Of a stretch of 14,756 nucleotides of DNA, positions 7,472-13,989 are shown piece by piece. The notes under the pieces are model-generated. The model had not been told where the DNA came from. It saw only the letters and a list, made by a program, of their open reading frames with translations, and ran no database searches. The stretch comes from Roseiflexaceae bacterium (GTDB taxonomy: Bacteria; Chloroflexota; Chloroflexia; Chloroflexales; Roseiflexaceae): positions 1-14,756 of the forward strand of contig CANHPK010000008.1 in the NCBI GenBank assembly GCA_947462525.1, in the 5' to 3' direction. The translations under genes and the position numbers were made by a program. Position 1 is the stretch's first letter, and every line of letters begins with the position of its first letter.

Positions 7472-8656
7472 TTATTGCGTGATTGGCCAGGTACGCAATT
7501 CGATGGTTATTGGATTGTCTGAGAAGTCAATATGGACTTGACCAGGGGCACTATTCGACGGGATCAAGAAGGCAATCTGCCCGCCTGATTGTTGACCAGG
7601 GCTGAGATAGGCTGCTTGGAAGATGCCTTCCAGTGCATAGGTCGCTACGATACGGTCGCGCGCCACCCCTTCGAGGTCGGTGATAGTGAAGTATGCGGTG
7701 TTGACATATTCGCCACGATACGCTTCAGTCCGCGTATTCTTGATTGTAATGGCAAATACAACAAACTTTTGACCTTTCGGTGCCGTGTATCCCTTTAATT
7801 CCCGCATATATTGAAAGCTCCCTACCGACGCAACCATGCCATCGGCGCTGGCCATCCAATAACCCGGTGTGGGCATTTTGTAGCGAAAGGCGCGCAGGTC
7901 TGATTCGGGCAAGATGACCGGTGTGGTTGGTACACCGTTCGACATCGTACTGACCGCTGGAACATCTGCTAGTGGCGGCGTTTCAATCACGGCTTCTTCT
8001 CTACCGAGCAACCCGAGTTGTACTTTGTACGGAGCTGGGTTTTCGGGATGGTATTCGAAGCGTGCCCGTTCGAATAGCTGCACAAAAAACTCTTGACCAT
8101 TGATCGTTTGTCTGCGAAAGGAAGAAATCGGGAGGCCAAACAGCGCAATCCGTTCTGCATCGGTGTACCGTGGATTGGAATCGAATTGCAGACCATGATT
8201 GTGCCAATAATCAAAAAAGTCGCCACAGATATAGTGCTGTGTTTCTACAAACCACCTGCAATCATCTCGATACGCGAGGTAATCGCCTGAGATGTCCGTT
8301 TCAGCAATGCCCTCTGACGGGAGATTCTGCATCTCGAACTTCCTCTGGGTGTACTGTGCTCCTAAACGTCCGAGTTGGACATCATACGGCCTGGCATTCT
8401 CAGGGTGAAGTTCCATCCGGTTGCGCTCAAACTGTTGTGAGGAGATATTCTTCCCATCGACTTGTACCGAAACGAGTGCCCCGATGGGGTACCCGAACAC
8501 CGCCAAGCCGCCGTTTTGTTCCCAAAACTCTGCAATGCGTCCATCAATACAAAACCCCGTCTCGCTGAAGCAGCGTTGTGCGCCGTGGACCGCCATCGGA
8601 TTCCACACCGATAGCCCAACCATCGCAACCACCAGCAGTATCATCATCCGACGCAT
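7472..8656 (-). CDS. secreted array paralog 3: bimodular protein with DUF4352-like C-terminus
   Basis: The ATG at 8656 is chosen over the frame opening at 8704 because AAAGGAACT precedes it and it starts the signal peptide directly (MRRMMILLVVAMVGLSVWNP, cleavage near VHG|AQ, residue 25), giving 394 residues. Module A (29-100) has C29-x6-C36, FWEQNGGLAVFGYPIG and FERNRMELHPENARPYDVQLGRLG. Inter-module spacing is about 10 residues longer than in its neighbours. Module B (133-220) has C133-x10-C144, RIALFGLPIS and FERARFEYHPENPAPY. The linker is short. The C-terminal domain (about 260-394) is a good DUF4352-like copy: APKGQKFVVFAITIKN, FTITDLEG, LSPGQQSGGQIAFLIPSNSAPGQ, ending IELRTWPI. It is 57 bp downstream of paralog 4, with no terminator or promoter motif between, so it is probably the last gene of a three-gene operon. 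Confidence 0.9.
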   Translation of the reverse strand: MRRMMILLVVAMVGLSVWNPMAVHGAQRCFSETGFCIDGRIAEFWEQNGGLAVFGYPIGALVSVQVDGKNISSQQFERNRMELHPENARPYDVQLGRLGAQYTQRKFEMQNLPSEGIAETDISGDYLAYRDDCRWFVETQHYICGDFFDYWHNHGLQFDSNPRYTDAERIALFGLPISSFRRQTINGQEFFVQLFERARFEYHPENPAPYKVQLGLLGREEAVIETPPLADVPAVSTMSNGVPTTPVILPESDLRAFRYKMPTPGYWMASADGMVASVGSFQYMRELKGYTAPKGQKFVVFAITIKNTRTEAYRGEYVNTAYFTITDLEGVARDRIVATYALEGIFQAAYLSPGQQSGGQIAFLIPSNSAPGQVHIDFSDNPITIELRTWPITQ

Positions 8657-8713
8657 GGGGAGTTCCTTTCTGTGTCGAACAACGATATCACTCGTTTCGT
8701 GCACAATTGTGCG

Positions 8714-9943
8714 TTATTCCCAGCCCATCCGTGTGACAGCTTGGGTAATATACGGAATAATCTTCGAGAGCCGCACATCATACGGCAGGGTAAAAATCAA
8801 AACGCCGGTTTTGTTGCCGTTGCGGTAGAACACATACAAATCATCACATTCACGCAACGACAAGGCGGCATCGTCGTTCCACGCGTCATACGAATCGGTG
8901 GTGCAGTAGGCACGAATCTGATCTGCCCCCACCCCTTTGATCGGCAGTTTGCGGATGTTCGATGTTTTTTCTTTTTTCACCCGCTCGTAGGTGATCCGGT
9001 ACCATTCGTCCAAAAATGCCGTTGCGCCGAAGTCGCTGCGGAAGTGCGTGACGTATGCGGTCAAATACAAGAATCCCACATCGTCATAGGCCGCAAAGGT
9101 GTTGTATTTGACGTGGTAGGTGTCTAGACGCATGGTGTTTTTGAAGAAGCCAACGGCAGAATCGGCACTCGGCCAGAATTCCTTCTCGGCTGCCTCAGAC
9201 GGTCCATAGCTCTCGGTCAATGTCTGCTTCGTGCCATAGGGCAGATCGACAAAGAGGATTGTCGACTCGGTCATGCGTTTGTCGTTCAGCGATTTGTCCG
9301 ATTGCAGCACTTCGTTGCCCAATAGACCGAGTTGGATCTGGTACGGAGGCGGATTTTCGGGGTGCACCTCGAAGCGGGCACGCTCGAACCATTGCACTTG
9401 ATACGTTTGGCCATTCGCGAGCGTTTCGCTTTGGAGGTCCGAAAGTGGGAGCCCAAACAACGCGAGGTTTTCGGCTTCGGAGAAACCTCGCCGGCCATCG
9501 ATATTCAACCCTTGGGCCCGCCACGCCTGCAAAATTGCCCCGCAGACGGCATGCCCTGTTTCGGCAAACACGCGGCAGCCACCGGTGTCGCCGTTTTTGG
9601 GGAAGTTGTACCAATTCCGATTCGTCATCGAAATCTGATCAGCGCCCAATCGACCGAGGAGCACGTCATAGGGTCGTCGATTCTCGGGGTGCAATTCCAA
9701 CGTGTTGCGTTCAAACCGCTGAACGGTGTACTGGGTGCCATCGATGTACATGCGTTCGGGATTGCGAATGGGGAATCCAAAGATGGGCAATCCGCCGTTT
9801 TGTTCCCAAAATTCGCGCAGACGCCCCTCGACACAATACCCTGTCTCGGGGAAGCACAGCGGACCTGCTGCCGCCGCAGCACGGGGCGCCATGGTGCACA
9901 ACACCGTCAGCATACACATTACCAATAGCATTCGGATACGCAT
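8714..9943 (-). CDS. secreted array paralog 4: bimodular protein with unrelated C-terminal domain
   Basis: Signal peptide (about 1-26, RAAAAA run) with AAGGAGGG about 6 nt before the ATG, the strongest ribosome binding site in the array. Module A (30-103) has C30-x6-C37, FWEQNGGLPIFGFPI and FERNTLELHPENRRPYDVLLGRLG. Module B (123-211) has C123-x10-C134, ENLALFGLPLS and YQVQWFERARFEVHPENPPPY. Spacing is identical to paralogs 2 and 5. There is no Pro/Thr linker: after 'LLGNEVLQSDKS' an unrelated domain of about 190 residues begins (about 218-409). It is mixed alpha/beta in appearance, with charged segments (YERVKKEKTSNIRK), two cysteines (in 'YCTTDSY' and 'RECDDLYVFY') and a hydrophobic strand NGNKTGVLIFTLPYD near the end. 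I do not recognise this domain. It is the middle gene of the predicted 11212-7472 unit. Confidence 0.88.
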   Translation of the reverse strand: MRIRMLLVMCMLTVLCTMAPRAAAAAGPLCFPETGYCVEGRLREFWEQNGGLPIFGFPIRNPERMYIDGTQYTVQRFERNTLELHPENRRPYDVLLGRLGADQISMTNRNWYNFPKNGDTGGCRVFAETGHAVCGAILQAWRAQGLNIDGRRGFSEAENLALFGLPLSDLQSETLANGQTYQVQWFERARFEVHPENPPPYQIQLGLLGNEVLQSDKSLNDKRMTESTILFVDLPYGTKQTLTESYGPSEAAEKEFWPSADSAVGFFKNTMRLDTYHVKYNTFAAYDDVGFLYLTAYVTHFRSDFGATAFLDEWYRITYERVKKEKTSNIRKLPIKGVGADQIRAYCTTDSYDAWNDDAALSLRECDDLYVFYRNGNKTGVLIFTLPYDVRLSKIIPYITQAVTRMGWE

Positions 9944-10036
9944 AGATCCCTCCTTATCACGCGAATCGGCTGGGTTCCCTTACTGAAAACTCACAACGTG
10001 CACGGGTCACACGCCACGGTTGATATGGACAACGCC

Positions 10037-11212
10037 TTATTGGTGCACATTATTGTCAAAGATGAGCCGAACGGGACGTTGGGTGCTGTCATAGACAAAC
10101 AGCATGCTGGCAGGTGATGTGTCTTTGGGGATTTCGAAGACGATGTCCCCGCCACCCTGTTGCCCTGCGCCGATATACCCGACGCCCACGGCATCGGTCA
10201 GGGCATAGGTGGCAACGTCATAGGTGTATTGGCGCCCTTCGACATCGACCAAGGTGAAGCGCCAGGGATTGAGATACATCGAATCTCCGCCGTAGCCGCG
10301 ATTGTTACGCACATTGATAGACATACGCACGAGTTTTTTGCCGGTCGAAGCGGCGTAGTAATAAATCTCTCGATGGTAGCGGATGCCGCCTGCTGCAAAT
10401 GTAAATCCGTTGCCGTCCGTCGCCCAATAGCCCATCGGCATATCGCGCAGTCGGGTCACCAATTGCTCGGGGGTGACTGCAAACGACACCGCCGTTGGTG
10501 CAGGGATTGCCGTTGTTGCCGGCACTGCTGGTGCGACAGGTACTGCGGTCGGAGCAGGTTTGGTGCGGAACGCGTACTCTTCGTTACCCAAAAGCCCGAG
10601 GAGTACATGGTACGGTGGCGTGTTTTCGGGGTGGAGCTCGAAGCGCGCCCGTTCAAACCACTGCACCTGATATTTGGTCCCATCTGCCTGGGTCTCGAGT
10701 TGCAGACCGGACAGGGGCAACCCAAACAGTGCGAGACTTTCGGCCTCGCTGATGGATTTTTTCGTGTCGAGTTGGATTCCATTGGAGCGCCATGCGGTGA
10801 GGATATCGCCGCACACTGCATGCCCCGTCTCGGCAAAAACGCGACATCCACCGGTATCGGCGCCCTTGGCGAACCCATACCAATCGCGCCCCTGTTGTGC
10901 CAAGCGGTCGGCACCGAGGCGCCCCAACAGCACATCGTATGGTCGGGCGTTGTCGGGGTGGAGTTCAATGCGATTGCGTTGGAAGCGCTGTACCGTGCGT
11001 GTTTGGCCATCGATGGTGATTTGTTCTTGGGCACCAATGGGGAATCCGAACACCGTCAAGCCGCCGTTTTGTTCCCAAAACTCTGCAATGCGTCCATCGA
11101 TGCACTGGTTTGTTTCGACAAAGCACCGGGCTGCTGCGTGCGCACGTGGATGGGAGGTCAGCAACACACAGGCGACGAATACCAAAAAAACGACAAATCT
11201 CCCAATGCGCAT
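10037..11212 (-). CDS. secreted array paralog 5: bimodular protein with DUF4352-like C-terminus
   Basis: The frame can be read from a TTG at 11224, but the ATG at 11212 fits better: GGAG lies 6 nt upstream of it and would be inside the gene otherwise. This gives 391 residues. Signal peptide about 1-27 (RAHA|AA). Module A (30-103) has C30-x6-C37, FWEQNGGLTVFGFPIG and FQRNRIELHPDNARPYDVLLGRLG. Module B (123-211) has C123-x10-C134, ESLALFGLPLS and YQVQWFERARFELHPENTPPY. The linker (about 219-243) is an alternating Ala/Pro/Val/Thr stretch. The C-terminal domain (about 260-391) is DUF4352-like: STGKKLVRMSINVRNNRG, FTLVDVEG, GAGQQGGGDIVFEIPKDTSPASM. It lacks the ELR-WP ending. A shared AT-rich motif lies just upstream, and the next gene follows after 93 bp, so this is probably the first gene of a three-gene operon. 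Confidence 0.9.
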   Translation of the reverse strand: MRIGRFVVFLVFVACVLLTSHPRAHAAARCFVETNQCIDGRIAEFWEQNGGLTVFGFPIGAQEQITIDGQTRTVQRFQRNRIELHPDNARPYDVLLGRLGADRLAQQGRDWYGFAKGADTGGCRVFAETGHAVCGDILTAWRSNGIQLDTKKSISEAESLALFGLPLSGLQLETQADGTKYQVQWFERARFELHPENTPPYHVLLGLLGNEEYAFRTKPAPTAVPVAPAVPATTAIPAPTAVSFAVTPEQLVTRLRDMPMGYWATDGNGFTFAAGGIRYHREIYYYAASTGKKLVRMSINVRNNRGYGGDSMYLNPWRFTLVDVEGRQYTYDVATYALTDAVGVGYIGAGQQGGGDIVFEIPKDTSPASMLFVYDSTQRPVRLIFDNNVHQ

Positions 11213-11276
11213 ATGGTGCTCCAAATTTCATTATTACGTATTTGCGTAAATATACCACGGAACACGCGATTGCTAT
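11213..11276 (-). promoter_or_regulatory. upstream region of array paralog 5 with shared AT-rich motif
   Basis: The minus strand reads TATATTTACGCAAATAC over plus positions 11238-11254. This is a -10-like hexamer (TATATT, 5 of 6) running straight into the shared motif TTTACGCAAATAC. An inverted pair TTACG/CGTAA lies within it. No convincing -35 box is seen. The motif ends about 25 bp before the ATG. Confidence 0.4.
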
Positions 11277-11311
11277 AAAAAAACATCCCCCGCCAGGATG
11301 GCGGGGGATGT
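11277..11311 (-). terminator. Rho-independent terminator after array paralog 6
   Basis: A perfect 12-bp GC-rich stem (11283-11294 with 11300-11311) and 5-nt loop are followed on the minus strand by a run of seven T (A run 11277-11283, the first of which can also pair). It lies about 20 bp past the stop codon at 11330. It separates paralog 6 from the unit that begins with paralog 5. Confidence 0.93.
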
Positions 11312-11329
11312 ACCTGAGCGAAAAATCGA

Positions 11330-12481
11330 TCAGCGGAAGGGTTGGGCGTCGAACGTCAACTCGACCGTGGGTTTGGTTGGGTCGTATCGGTAGAGGATCT
11401 TGGCGGGGAATGTGCTGGTGGGGATTTCGAACACGACTTCACCGCTGATGGTGCGACCAGGATACGCGTTGGAAGGGATCAGTCCCTTGGGGAGTGCCTT
11501 GGTGGGCGCCTGTGCAACGGAGTAGATGCGCCCGTCGGCATCGACCAACGTCAGCCGATAGTTGTCAATGTAGACCGTATCGTTGATGTTGCTTCGGCGA
11601 TTATTGAGAGTCACCGAACAACGCAGGTATCGTTTGCCCGTCCCAGGGGTGTTCTCGTAGAGGACTTTGTAATAATTGAACCCACCCACGGCAAAGGTAA
11701 TCTGCTCGAACTCGGTGGTCCAGTACCCGGCTGGCATGGCAGTGACACGCTTTTTGTATTCTTCGCGGCTGTATACCGTGGGTGTGGGTGTGACGACGGT
11801 TGCCGCTGCTGCGACCGTGGTTGGTGTCGGCACTGCGCTGTATTCGCTGCCGAGCAGGCCGAGCAACACCCGGTAGGGGGCCGGATTATCGGGGTGGAGC
11901 TCGAAGCGGGCACGCTCGAACCACTGTACTTGGTATGACTTGCCGTCAGACAATGTTTCGGTCATGACCCCGGACAAAGGGAGCCCGAACAACGCCAGGC
12001 TTTCGATGTCTGAAACGGCCGCCTTGGCATCGATGCGCAGTCCATTTGCACGCCAGGCCGTCAAGAAGTCCCCACAGACGGCATGACCAGTTTGGTTGAA
12101 TGTCTGGCAGCCGGCGCCGGCTGGCGTTTGTGGGAACGCATACCAGTCGCGCCCTTGCTGGGCCAGGCGGAATGCACCCATCCGCCCCAACAAGACATCG
12201 TAGGGCGCCTTTTGGGTGGGGTGGAGCTCGAGACGCGTGCGTTCAAAGCGTTGGCTGACGATAGCGATCCCATCAACGGTGATTGTCTCGGGGGCGGCGA
12301 TGGGCAAACCAAACACTGCTAGTCCACCGTTTTGCTCCCAGAATTCAGCAATGCGGCCTTCGATGCACTGTTGCGTCTCGACAAAGCAGCGTTGTGCTGC
12401 TGCCGCACGCTCTGCGGGTTGGGTGCGGACTGTGACTGCAACTGCACAGACCGCCAAGATGATGAACAACGTACGTCGCAT
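11330..12481 (-). CDS. secreted array paralog 6: bimodular protein with DUF4352-like C-terminus
   Basis: 383 residues. Signal peptide about 1-29 (ERAAAA|QRC). Module A (32-105) has C32-x6-C39, FWEQNGGLAVFGLPI and FERTRLELHPTQKAPYDVLLGRMG. Module B (125-213) has C125-x10-C136, ESLALFGLPLSG and YQVQWFERARFELHPDNPAPY. The linker (about 217-237) is Thr/Val/Ala/Pro-rich. The C-terminal domain (about 243-383) follows the DUF4352-like pattern: TPGTGKRYLRCSVTLNNRRS, YRLTLVDADG, YPGRTISGEVVFEIPTSTFPAKI, ending VELTF. Its module B ending is the closest match to the partial seventh copy (both have MTETLSDGK.YQVQWFERARFELHP). The ATG at 12481 follows a weak GAAAG site. It has its own upstream motif and terminator, so it is probably monocistronic. 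Confidence 0.9.
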   Translation of the reverse strand: MRRTLFIILAVCAVAVTVRTQPAERAAAAQRCFVETQQCIEGRIAEFWEQNGGLAVFGLPIAAPETITVDGIAIVSQRFERTRLELHPTQKAPYDVLLGRMGAFRLAQQGRDWYAFPQTPAGAGCQTFNQTGHAVCGDFLTAWRANGLRIDAKAAVSDIESLALFGLPLSGVMTETLSDGKSYQVQWFERARFELHPDNPAPYRVLLGLLGSEYSAVPTPTTVAAAATVVTPTPTVYSREEYKKRVTAMPAGYWTTEFEQITFAVGGFNYYKVLYENTPGTGKRYLRCSVTLNNRRSNINDTVYIDNYRLTLVDADGRIYSVAQAPTKALPKGLIPSNAYPGRTISGEVVFEIPTSTFPAKILYRYDPTKPTVELTFDAQPFR

Positions 12482-12544
12482 ATGAAAACTTTCGACGAAA
12501 AACTGTATTACTAAGTATACTAGTATTTTGTAAAAATGCGACAG
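12482..12544 (-). promoter_or_regulatory. AT-rich upstream region of array paralog 6
   Basis: The minus strand carries ATTTTTACAAAATAC (plus 12523-12537), the third good copy of the shared array motif, 42 bp before the ATG. A near-palindrome TACTAAGTATACTAGTA (12509-12525) overlaps its edge. TTTACA could serve as a -35 box, but the -10 at 18 bp (TAATAC) is poor, so the promoter placement is uncertain. Confidence 0.4.
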
Positions 12545-13111
12545 CTAGTGTACGTATGTTGCGCCGAGTTGCATTAGTCGTTCTACGGTCGCAACAGTGC
12601 GACTGGTGACCGTTGTTTTGTAGGTTGCAGTGCCGAGGACAATCTTGCCAAAAGGCGCTGTCAACGTCTGCCCCTTGGGGACGACCCACAGCGCGTCGGC
12701 ACCGAGCGCCGTGAACGATTGCTGGGGATCGACGGGCAGCTGCATAAATGCCTCCTCCAGCGCAACCACCGTCGCAGTGCCATCGGTGATGAGTGCATAG
12801 TGATGGCGTGATGCGTCGGCAGGGAATTGCCGCGCCGCCATACACAGGGCGACCAGCGCCGCGTGTGTGCGCAGATGCACCGTGGCGTTGTATCCGAAGC
12901 GATCGGACAGCACCCGTTCGATGGTTGTTTTGTGGTCGGCAGTGTCGTTGCCTGTCGGTGGTCGACAGACGACATTGCCCGTCGCCAGAACCGTCTGCAC
13001 GTCGGTGTATCCAGCAGAACGGAGGGTCGCAACCAGGTCTGCCATGCCGATGCGGACACCGCCGACGTTGATCCCGCGGAGGAAGATAGAGATAGGTGCT
13101 GCGGTGTTCAT
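12545..13111 (-). CDS. DUF1697 family protein
   Basis: This 188-residue soluble protein belongs to the DUF1697 family by its N-terminal signatures: FLRGINVGG (10-18), MADLVATLRSAGYTDVQTVLATGNVV (23-48) and later 'FGKIVLGTATYKTTVTSRTVATVERL'. The length is normal for the family (about 180 residues) and no signal peptide is present, so it is cytoplasmic. The biochemical role of DUF1697 is not established, to my knowledge. A GAGG site lies about 11 nt before the ATG. It is 82 bp downstream of the small membrane protein gene and may share its transcript. It and its neighbour interrupt the secreted array and look functionally unrelated to it. Confidence 0.92.
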   Translation of the reverse strand: MNTAAPISIFLRGINVGGVRIGMADLVATLRSAGYTDVQTVLATGNVVCRPPTGNDTADHKTTIERVLSDRFGYNATVHLRTHAALVALCMAARQFPADASRHHYALITDGTATVVALEEAFMQLPVDPQQSFTALGADALWVVPKGQTLTAPFGKIVLGTATYKTTVTSRTVATVERLMQLGATYVH

Positions 13112-13135
13112 GGTTTATGGTGCCTCATTATCCCG

Positions 13136-13180
13136 TTGCCCCGCATGCCCGCGCACGAACAAGCGTGGCACGTGGGGCAA
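13136..13180 (-). other. imperfect hairpin between the small membrane protein and DUF1697 genes
   Basis: TTGCCCC (13136-13142) pairs with GGGGCAA (13174-13180), and the stem can be continued to about 14 bp with one wobble and one mismatch. It begins 14 bp after the stop of the gene at 13194. No T run follows on either strand, so a role as terminator is doubtful; an mRNA processing or stabilising structure is possible. Confidence 0.3.
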
Positions 13181-13193
13181 GCGGGCGCACATG

Positions 13194-13562
13194 CTAGCCA
13201 ACGATGAAGAGTTTTTCACCCAAAGCCGAGAACATCGCCACCAACGTCCCGACATGTAGCGCCGCAACCACGAGATTACTGATCACAATGGGGTTGGTGA
13301 AGCTCCCGACTGTGAATGGCGTGGTGATTTTGTAGATCACCTGCATCAGCAACAGCGCCGCCACAAAAGCCGGTATGGGCATCACAATGAGCGCGCACGA
13401 CAGAACAAGGATGGTGCCATACATCGACAGCAGAATCCCCCGCGCCGCAGTGAACGTCCCCCACGCATGGTCAACCAATGGAGATTTGATGAGCATCAAG
13501 ATGACGATGGGAATGAGTACCACGATGTTCACCGCGAGCGAAATGGTGATGAGTGTGTGCAT
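13194..13562 (-). CDS. small four-helix membrane protein, function unknown
   Basis: This 122-residue protein is almost entirely hydrophobic, with four predicted membrane helices at about 5-25, 41-61, 63-80 and 91-113 and short polar turns (KSPLVDHAWG between helices 1 and 2, TTPFTVGSFTN between 3 and 4). I do not recognise a named family or catalytic motif. The ATG at 13562 has an AGAGAGG site about 9 nt upstream and begins just before the first helix, which supports it. It lies upstream of the DUF1697 gene on the same strand. The DNA composition resembles the housekeeping genes, so it is probably a resident gene. Confidence 0.8.
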   Translation of the reverse strand: MHTLITISLAVNIVVLIPIVILMLIKSPLVDHAWGTFTAARGILLSMYGTILVLSCALIVMPIPAFVAALLLMQVIYKITTPFTVGSFTNPIVISNLVVAALHVGTLVAMFSALGEKLFIVG

Positions 13563-13587
13563 GGGGGAAACCTCTCTTTGCGATTAA

Positions 13588-13609
13588 AGCAATGTGTCGA
13601 AAAATTGCT
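13588..13609. promoter_or_regulatory. inverted repeat, possible operator of the small membrane protein gene
   Basis: Six-base arms AGCAAT and ATTGCT are separated by 10 nt, 26 bp before the ATG at 13562. This has the geometry of a dimeric regulator site. A TTTAAT hexamer on the minus strand (13583-13588) adjoins it and could be a -10 box, but no matching -35 box was found. Confidence 0.25.
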
Positions 13610-13779
13610 CTGTCTAGAGCGGAATAGCAACATCTGATGCTGTATGTGCGAATATCTTGTACCAAATTTTGCTTGTTAGTAGTTTAAGCGGTGTATAGAA
13701 AATAGCAAAATATTTTTTGGATGGTGAACACATCCGATATACGGGCAGTGTGTTTCAAAATGTCGTTGTTCCAATTCAA

Positions 13780-13817
13780 AACCTATAGACCCACGGCATG
13801 CCGTGGGTCTATAGGTT
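13780..13817. repeat. perfect 38-bp palindrome
   Basis: Two 19-base arms meet with no spacer at 13798/13799; every one of the 19 pairs matches. The core CCCACGGCATGCCGTGGG is GC-rich and the outer part (CCTATAGA) is AT-rich. It can fold into a cruciform or a long hairpin in either transcript. It is about 170 bp past the stop of paralog 7 and more than 200 bp before the neighbouring start, so it is not an obvious terminator, although the minus strand has TTTT after it. The core resembles hairpins seen at ends of IS200/IS605-type elements, but no transposase lies nearby. Confidence 0.85.
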
Positions 13818-13942
13818 GATTGGGGCAAGATGGCTAAACGGAACACCGATATGCATACCATCAGAAGCATTTGCCATAGATTTTGGAACCATGTAGGAAG
13901 ATGCCACTGTAGTATTTTTGTTATCACTGCATTACACAAATC

Positions 13943-13975
13943 ACCCCATTCCCCCAACACGCAGGGGAATGGGGT
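13943..13975 (-). terminator. probable terminator after array paralog 7
   Basis: A perfect 12-bp stem (13943-13954 with 13964-13975) with a 9-nt loop lies 14 bp after the stop codon at 13990. The following minus-strand sequence is GATTTGTG, a weak T tract, so termination may be partial. Confidence 0.65.
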
Positions 13976-13989
13976 AGAACGCACTGCCC

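Larger units (their letters stand above)
13563..13942. other. gene-free, AT-richer spacer between the small membrane protein and array paralog 7
   Basis: No credible gene is present. The stretch holds an inverted repeat AGCAAT/ATTGCT with a 10-nt spacer (13588-13593 and 13604-13609) just upstream of the membrane protein's ribosome binding site. It also holds a wider ATTTTGCT/AGCAAAAT pair (13666-13673 and 13704-13711) and a perfect 38-bp palindrome. A 102-residue frame on the minus strand (13676-13984) runs through the paralog 7 terminator hairpin and has no ribosome binding site I trust. Confidence 0.55.

Noticed and set aside
8701..8712. 12-bp perfect palindrome GCACAATTGTGC just after the stop of paralog 4
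   Set aside because: It is short, has no T run and lies inside a 57-bp spacer of a predicted operon; palindromes of this size are expected occasionally by chance.
10160..11278. Open frame of 372 codons on the plus strand opposite array paralog 5
   Set aside because: It lies wholly antisense to a gene with clear family signatures and signal peptide, has no recognisable domain, and its composition is that of a complementary-strand shadow of GC-rich codons.
13676..13984. 102-codon minus-strand frame downstream of paralog 7
   Set aside because: It runs through the probable terminator hairpin and the 38-bp palindrome, has no convincing ribosome binding site and no recognisable motif.
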